DNA of 9,436 bases from an uncultured Sphingobacteriales bacterium. Its GTDB lineage: Bacteria > Bacteroidota > Bacteroidia > Chitinophagales > Chitinophagaceae. The stretch is taken from the NCBI GenBank assembly GCA_946887085.1, contig CAMPKG010000116.1, forward strand, positions 1-9,436. The letters are read 5' to 3'. This document shows, piece by piece, positions 5,645 to 9,436 of the stretch; within the stretch, counting starts at the first letter, position 1, and each line of letters begins with the position of its first letter. A program made the position numbers and the translations under genes. A model generated the notes under the pieces. The model saw nothing but the letters and a program-made list of their open reading frames with translations, was not told the origin of the DNA and did not search any database.

Positions 5645-7734
5645 ACCAGCGCACTGAGATAGGCAATGCCGAACATGTAGGCGAATTGCAGCAAAGGATA
5701 GAGCCAGCTCTTTGTTTCGCGGCGTACGATGACCATTGTACTCATGCACTGCATAGCGAAAACATAAAACACCAGCAGCGACAAGCCGGTGGCTAAAGTA
5801 TATACGGGGGTACCATCTATACGGCGGGCATTGCGCATCTTCTCCCGCAATGTCAGTTCCTGGGCGTCTTCACCAACACTGTAAAGCGTTGCCATGGTCC
5901 CGACAAACACCTCACGGGCGGCAAACGAAGTGATCAGTGCAATGCCGATCTTCCAGTCGTAACCCAATGGCCTGATGACTGGCTCAAATGCCTTGCCCAT
6001 GATACCGGCAAACGAGTTCTCCAGCTTTTCCGACCGGTATTCACTCTCGATCTCCTGCAGGTTGTGCGGTTGCTCTTGCTTCAGCGCGGCATACTTCTTG
6101 TCCACTGCGGCCATTCGATTTGTGGGGCCGAAGCTGGCGAGCACCCAGAGTAACAGTGAAATTGCGAGTATTACTTTACCTGCATCGGTCACAAATATCT
6201 TTGCCTTTTCCACCATCGTGATACCTACATTCTTCCAGCGCGGCGCACGGTACACAGGCAGCTCCATCAGGAAGAAGGTCTTGTCCTTCACCTTCACAAT
6301 GAAATTGAGTACGCGTGCCACAATAAGCGCCATAAAGAACCCAAGCAGGTACAGCCCCATCAACACAAGCCCTTGCAGGTTGAATATCCCCAGGCTTTTA
6401 TCCGGTATTACCAGCCCGATAAGTATGGTGTACACCGGCAGCCTTGCAGAACAGCTCATGAGTGGAGTAACCATGATGGTTATCAGCCGCTCTTTCCGGT
6501 TCTGTATCGTCCGCGTGGCCATGATGGCAGGTACTGCGCAGGCCATACCACTTATCAGCGGCATCACCGATCTCCCGTTCAGGCCTACGCTGCGCATCAA
6601 CCGATCCGTAAGAAAGCTGATACGCGCCATGTATCCGCTATCCTCCAGTATGGTAATGAACCCAAACAGGATCATGATCTGTGGTATGAATACCGCTATA
6701 CCACTGATACCCGCAAGCACACCGTTGATCAGCAGGTCGCGGAACATATTGTCGGGCAGGATATTGCTCAAACCCTCACTTGCCCAGGCAAATCCCAGTT
6801 CCACCCAGGTCATGGGGTATTCTGCCAACCAGAAGATGCTCTGGAACAACAGGAACAACACGACCAGTAATATCACATTTCCCCAAAGCGGGTGCAGCAA
6901 CACCTTATCTATCCGCTCGCTGACGATGGTCTTCTTCAGCGGGCTTTCCTCAACCACACATTGCTGCATGATTGTGCCGATCTTCTTATAGCGCTGCATT
7001 ACTTCCTCGGCCTGCACCTTCGCCTTATGAAAGTTTGCCTCGTCGAGCAGTGCGGCGGTACGTATACGCTGCGCAGCATTCAGGTAACTTAGTTCGAGAT
7101 AGTTGCAGGCAACATGCAGTGCGCTGTAGTTGCCGGGCAGCTTGCAGAGTTCAGTTATCTCCGTAATCCAGTCACCAGTCAGTTGTTTGATGTCAATAAA
7201 ATCATGCAGGGGAACATGTGCGGCCTGCTTTGCTTCCGCGATCGTTTTCTTCAGCTGGCTGATGCCTTTGTTCTTCCGTGGGTTGATGGCTACCACAGGC
7301 ACACCCATCAGCCGCTCCAGTCCTTCCGTGTCGATGGTGATGCCCTTGCGGCGGGCAATGTCATTCATCGTCAGCGCGATGACCACCGGTATCCTCAGGT
7401 CCATGATCTGGGAGCAGAACAGCAGGTTGCGCTTCAGGTTCGATGCGTCTGCTATCACTATTATCAGGTCAGGCCTGTCGGGATTATCGCGGTTCAGCAG
7501 CACTTCATAGGTGACCTGCTCGTCGGCGCTCTTGGGGTAGAGGCTATAAGTACCGGGCAGGTCCAGCACATGCACGCTCAGGTTCTCGCCGATGCGCGAA
7601 ACGCCCGTCTTTTTGTCCACCGTAACGCCGGCGAAATTGCCCACTTTCTGGTTCAAACCGGTAAGTGCATTGAACAACGAACTTTTACCGCTGTTAGGAT
7701 TGCCGACCAGTGCTATTGTAAACGGGCGCTGCAT
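5623..7734 (-). CDS. feoB: Ferrous iron transport protein B (FeoB)
   Basis: Inner-membrane Fe2+ importer with an N-terminal cytoplasmic G domain. The ATG at 7732-7734 gives 703 residues, slightly shorter than E. coli FeoB (773). A TTG at 7758 is in frame but lies upstream of the -7 box, so I reject it. G1 GNPNSGKSS spans 11-19, a switch/G2 NFAGVTVDKK follows, and G3 DLPGTYSLYP starts at 58. The G4 position reads TMND (122-125) rather than NxxD, and the G5 region reads INPRKNKGI rather than the usual SAxxxxGI. A spacer domain (about 160-270) leads to the membrane part with both Gate (nucleoside-recognition) halves: CAVPAIMATRTI (399-410), ERLITIMVTPLMSCSARLPVY with Cys428, and AAREVFVGTMATLY. 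About eight hydrophobic helices are visible between 280 and 700. No FeoA is fused or adjacent in the window; the upstream neighbour is an unrelated secreted-protein gene and the downstream one is the kinase-like gene, 141 bp away. Confidence 0.96.
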   Translation of the reverse strand: MQRPFTIALVGNPNSGKSSLFNALTGLNQKVGNFAGVTVDKKTGVSRIGENLSVHVLDLPGTYSLYPKSADEQVTYEVLLNRDNPDRPDLIIVIADASNLKRNLLFCSQIMDLRIPVVIALTMNDIARRKGITIDTEGLERLMGVPVVAINPRKNKGISQLKKTIAEAKQAAHVPLHDFIDIKQLTGDWITEITELCKLPGNYSALHVACNYLELSYLNAAQRIRTAALLDEANFHKAKVQAEEVMQRYKKIGTIMQQCVVEESPLKKTIVSERIDKVLLHPLWGNVILLVVLFLLFQSIFWLAEYPMTWVELGFAWASEGLSNILPDNMFRDLLINGVLAGISGIAVFIPQIMILFGFITILEDSGYMARISFLTDRLMRSVGLNGRSVMPLISGMACAVPAIMATRTIQNRKERLITIMVTPLMSCSARLPVYTILIGLVIPDKSLGIFNLQGLVLMGLYLLGFFMALIVARVLNFIVKVKDKTFFLMELPVYRAPRWKNVGITMVEKAKIFVTDAGKVILAISLLLWVLASFGPTNRMAAVDKKYAALKQEQPHNLQEIESEYRSEKLENSFAGIMGKAFEPVIRPLGYDWKIGIALITSFAAREVFVGTMATLYSVGEDAQELTLREKMRNARRIDGTPVYTLATGLSLLVFYVFAMQCMSTMVIVRRETKSWLYPLLQFAYMFGIAYLSALVIFQTLR

Positions 7735-7746
7735 GAATGAGTGGCG

Positions 7747-7754
7747 CAAAGTTA
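7747..7754 (-). promoter_or_regulatory. Bacteroidota -7 box of feoB
   Basis: The minus strand reads TAACTTTG, an exact match to TAnnTTTG, ending 12 bp before the feoB ATG at 7734. I do not see a good TTTG -33 element at 19-21 bp upstream, so the promoter may need an activator or may be weak. Its position supports the ATG at 7734 over the TTG at 7758. Confidence 0.5.
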
Positions 7755-7766
7755 CCAATAGATAAC
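7751..7766. promoter_or_regulatory. Dyad overlapping the feoB -7 box, candidate operator
   Basis: The sequence GTTACCAATAGATAAC is a 16-bp inverted repeat with 6-bp arms (GTTACC and GATAAC, one mismatch) around a 4-bp centre. It shares 4 bp with the TAACTTTG box, a position where a bound repressor would block transcription. It does not look like the classical 19-bp Fur box, and I cannot assign a regulator. A DtxR/MntR-type or other metal-dependent repressor is a guess from the adjacent iron transporter gene. Confidence 0.35.
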
Positions 7767-7810
7767 GGCCCCCACCATGAAAAACCCCGATGCGCCAATA
7801 AATTTTCCTG

Positions 7811-7829
7811 AAAATGAAAGCCTTAGGCT
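7811..7829 (-). terminator. Weak terminator candidate after the T9SS cargo gene
   Basis: On the minus strand, AGCC and GGCT (7826-7829 and 7819-7822) form a 4-bp stem around a 3-base loop, followed by a T-rich stretch TTCATTTT. The hairpin overlaps the stop codon of the upstream gene. It is short, so termination may be partial; a separate feoB promoter downstream fits with the two genes being independent. Confidence 0.3.
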
Positions 7830-9436
7830 ACCTCAGCAGGGTCACATTACCTTTTACCACCTTGGTTTGGCGAGTGGTGGCAGGAGTGTATTCAATAATA
7901 TAAACATATACCCCCTGGTCGCACATCAGGTTGTTCGATATGCCGCTCCAGGTCTTGTTCACGTCTTTTGCATCAAATACAGGCTGGCCCCAGCGGTTGA
8001 AAATGCGCATCCTGAAATTTTCGACAGGACATTTCACGATGGCGCGGAACTGGTCGTTGCTGCCGTCGTTATTCGGGGTGAATGCGTTGGGCACGGCGAG
8101 GCAATCTTCACAGAGAGAGAATATCACGCGCGTGGAGTCGACAAAGGAGCCACACTGGTTGGTCATTGATACTTTAAACAAACCATCGCGTTCAGGTATC
8201 ATGCAACACATGAAATCGCCGTTGTTCCATTTATAGTCTACATCCGCCCGGTACACGCCTATCGAGTCGCGGAATTTCTCGCACATCGTATCCAGCTCGG
8301 GCAATTCTTTATGTGGTGTATACATCACTTTGATGTTCACCGGCACTTTCTCGCTTTCGCATTTGCCGGCAGTCTGCGTTACAAAAAACGAAAACTGCGC
8401 AGGCGAAAAAGTGGTTATCTCCGGCTGGTGCGGATAACCGTATATACCATTGTGATGGGTATACCAGTTGATGTTACTGCCTTTTACTTTGATGACCGGC
8501 CGCTCCACGAACTGGCAAATGACCGTATCTGATACCACGGGCGCAGCCGTCGGCGGTTCGATGAACACATCGATCGTGTCTTTCTGTAAACCGCACTCGT
8601 TGGCAGCGGTAAGTATGTACCTGCCACTTTTAGTGACGGTGATAAAATCCGTCGTTTCGCCGGTGTTCCACACATGGTTGCTAAAGCCGGGAGTAGACCG
8701 CAGCGTGAGCGGCATGTTCTCGCAGTTGCCTGTATCCCTTCCTAGGTTCAAGGTTTTTGCGGGATCGTATCTCACGTTGAACGTGTCAATATGCACCTGG
8801 CAGTTGTAGCGCGATATACACCAGTATTTACCGGTTGTGGCTACCGTGATGTCTGCAGAGGTTGCTCCCGTGCTCCATTTAATGTCTTCATATCCCTGCG
8901 TCACCAGCTGCATGGAGAAATTGTCTTTCGTACATGGAATGGAATCAATGACCTGGGTAACTGTGTCGTCACTGTTTATGTTTACAACACTCACATCGTC
9001 TACATACAGGTAGCAACGGTAATTGCCTTTCAAAGGATCGGGTACCTGGGGCGAGACCTGCACCATATTGGGCGCACCGTTGGTAAAACAACCAAGCGTC
9101 AGCCATTGCTCACCGCCAGTGGCTGTGTAGACGGACGATATCTTCACCCAACCCGTTGTGTCTGTAATATACGTTCCGGGAGTGTTGACGATCTGTGGCG
9201 CCAGGTGGAGCACGGTACCTGACGCCGGCGGTGTTGCGGGTGCGGGGACCGGCTTTGAAACCGACAGGTTAACGCCAAACTGCTCAATGCCCACAAAATT
9301 GTAATAGCTTTTGGGGTTCGAAGCATCGCTGGTAACCGCATTGTTCACGAAAAAGGTCACACAATACTTTTTGCCTGCCAACAGGGGCTGAAGCAATTTT
9401 GTCTGCAGGTATTCACGGAAATCACCAGTCCATCCG
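7828..9436 (-). CDS. Secreted protein with Ig-like repeats and C-terminal type B T9SS sorting (CHU_C) domain, 5' truncated
   Basis: The frame is open to the right edge, so the N-terminus and signal peptide are missing; 535 residues are visible, numbered here from the first full codon. Residues 1-152 look like a jelly-roll or carbohydrate-binding-like module (YLQTKLLQPLLAGKKYCVTF near the start, GWVKISSVYTATGGEQWLTLGCF, then YLYVDDVSVVNI). Three similar Ig-like repeats follow, each with W-(S/N)-(T/N)-G and a late N-x-C, beginning near 186, 256 and 403; between the second and third (about 301-370) lies a different Ig-like module, INWYTHHNGIYGYP ending in KCESEKVPVNIKV. The last about 95 residues are the gliding-motility-associated C-terminal domain: VPNAFTPNNDGSNDQF, MRIFNRWGQPVF, TWSG, DQGVYVYIIEY, KGNVTLLR. 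This domain directs export through the type IX system to the cell surface or medium. Cargo function is unknown; adhesion or glycan binding is plausible. The stop is 93 bp from the feoB start. Confidence 0.92.
   Translation of the reverse strand, partial: GWTGDFREYLQTKLLQPLLAGKKYCVTFFVNNAVTSDASNPKSYYNFVGIEQFGVNLSVSKPVPAPATPPASGTVLHLAPQIVNTPGTYITDTTGWVKISSVYTATGGEQWLTLGCFTNGAPNMVQVSPQVPDPLKGNYRCYLYVDDVSVVNINSDDTVTQVIDSIPCTKDNFSMQLVTQGYEDIKWSTGATSADITVATTGKYWCISRYNCQVHIDTFNVRYDPAKTLNLGRDTGNCENMPLTLRSTPGFSNHVWNTGETTDFITVTKSGRYILTAANECGLQKDTIDVFIEPPTAAPVVSDTVICQFVERPVIKVKGSNINWYTHHNGIYGYPHQPEITTFSPAQFSFFVTQTAGKCESEKVPVNIKVMYTPHKELPELDTMCEKFRDSIGVYRADVDYKWNNGDFMCCMIPERDGLFKVSMTNQCGSFVDSTRVIFSLCEDCLAVPNAFTPNNDGSNDQFRAIVKCPVENFRMRIFNRWGQPVFDAKDVNKTWSGISNNLMCDQGVYVYIIEYTPATTRQTKVVKGNVTLLR

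Noticed and set aside
5975..6991. Long plus-strand open frame (338 codons) opposite feoB
   Set aside because: It lies entirely antisense to a well-conserved FeoB and its translation is Ser/Ile-rich with no recognisable motif; it is a shadow of the coding frame.
7114..7740. Plus-strand open frame (208 codons) opposite the FeoB G domain
   Set aside because: Antisense to the conserved G1-G5 region; the His/Gln-rich translation looks like a reverse-frame artefact.
7735..7827. Classical Fur box upstream of feoB
   Set aside because: No stretch approximating the 19-bp GATAATGATAATCATTATC consensus is present; only the 16-bp dyad is visible.
1..9436. CRISPR array, tRNA/rRNA genes, insertion sequence or prophage
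   Set aside because: No regularly spaced long repeats, no tRNA-like cloverleaf in the gaps, and no transposase, integrase or phage protein in any reading frame.

Overview
This window looks like a chromosomal segment of a Bacteroidota bacterium, probably of the Chitinophagaceae or a close relative. Four things point that way: a type IX secretion type B (gliding-motility CHU_C) sorting domain, a Bacteroidota-style -7 box (TAnnTTTG) in front of feoB, a lack of clear Shine-Dalgarno sites, and an AMSDH-like/RidA-like gene pair. The taxon is inferred from gene content only.

Left part (1-2315, plus strand): the 3' part of a thiamine-diphosphate 2-oxoacid dehydrogenase E1 (beta-type) gene is followed closely by two unrecognised envelope genes, a putative lipoprotein and a small protein with two membrane segments. 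The gaps are short, so the three are probably co-transcribed.

Middle (2330-4231, minus strand): a two-gene operon of an ALDH8/2-aminomuconate-semialdehyde-dehydrogenase-like enzyme and a RidA-family protein. Together they fit two consecutive steps of the 3-hydroxyanthranilate (kynurenine/tryptophan) meta-cleavage route: oxidation of 2-aminomuconate semialdehyde, then deamination of 2-aminomuconate. The operon converges with the plus-strand group across only 14 bp.

Right part (4405-9436, minus strand): a membrane PAS protein with a histidine-kinase dimerisation/phosphoacceptor region but no ATPase domain, whose N-terminus resembles the ethylene-receptor membrane domain without its copper ligands. 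Upstream of it lies feoB (Fe2+ transporter), and upstream of feoB the C-terminal part of a large secreted, Ig-like-repeat protein ending in a type B T9SS sorting domain, cut by the window edge. A dyad overlaps the feoB -7 box and is a candidate operator. A 22-bp-periodic TTAAC repeat lies between feoB and the kinase-like gene.

Every gap between genes is under 180 bp. I saw no tRNA, rRNA, CRISPR array, insertion sequence or phage gene. No clear new multi-gene system is visible. The best leads are the kinase-like protein, the feoB control region and the aminomuconate gene pair.
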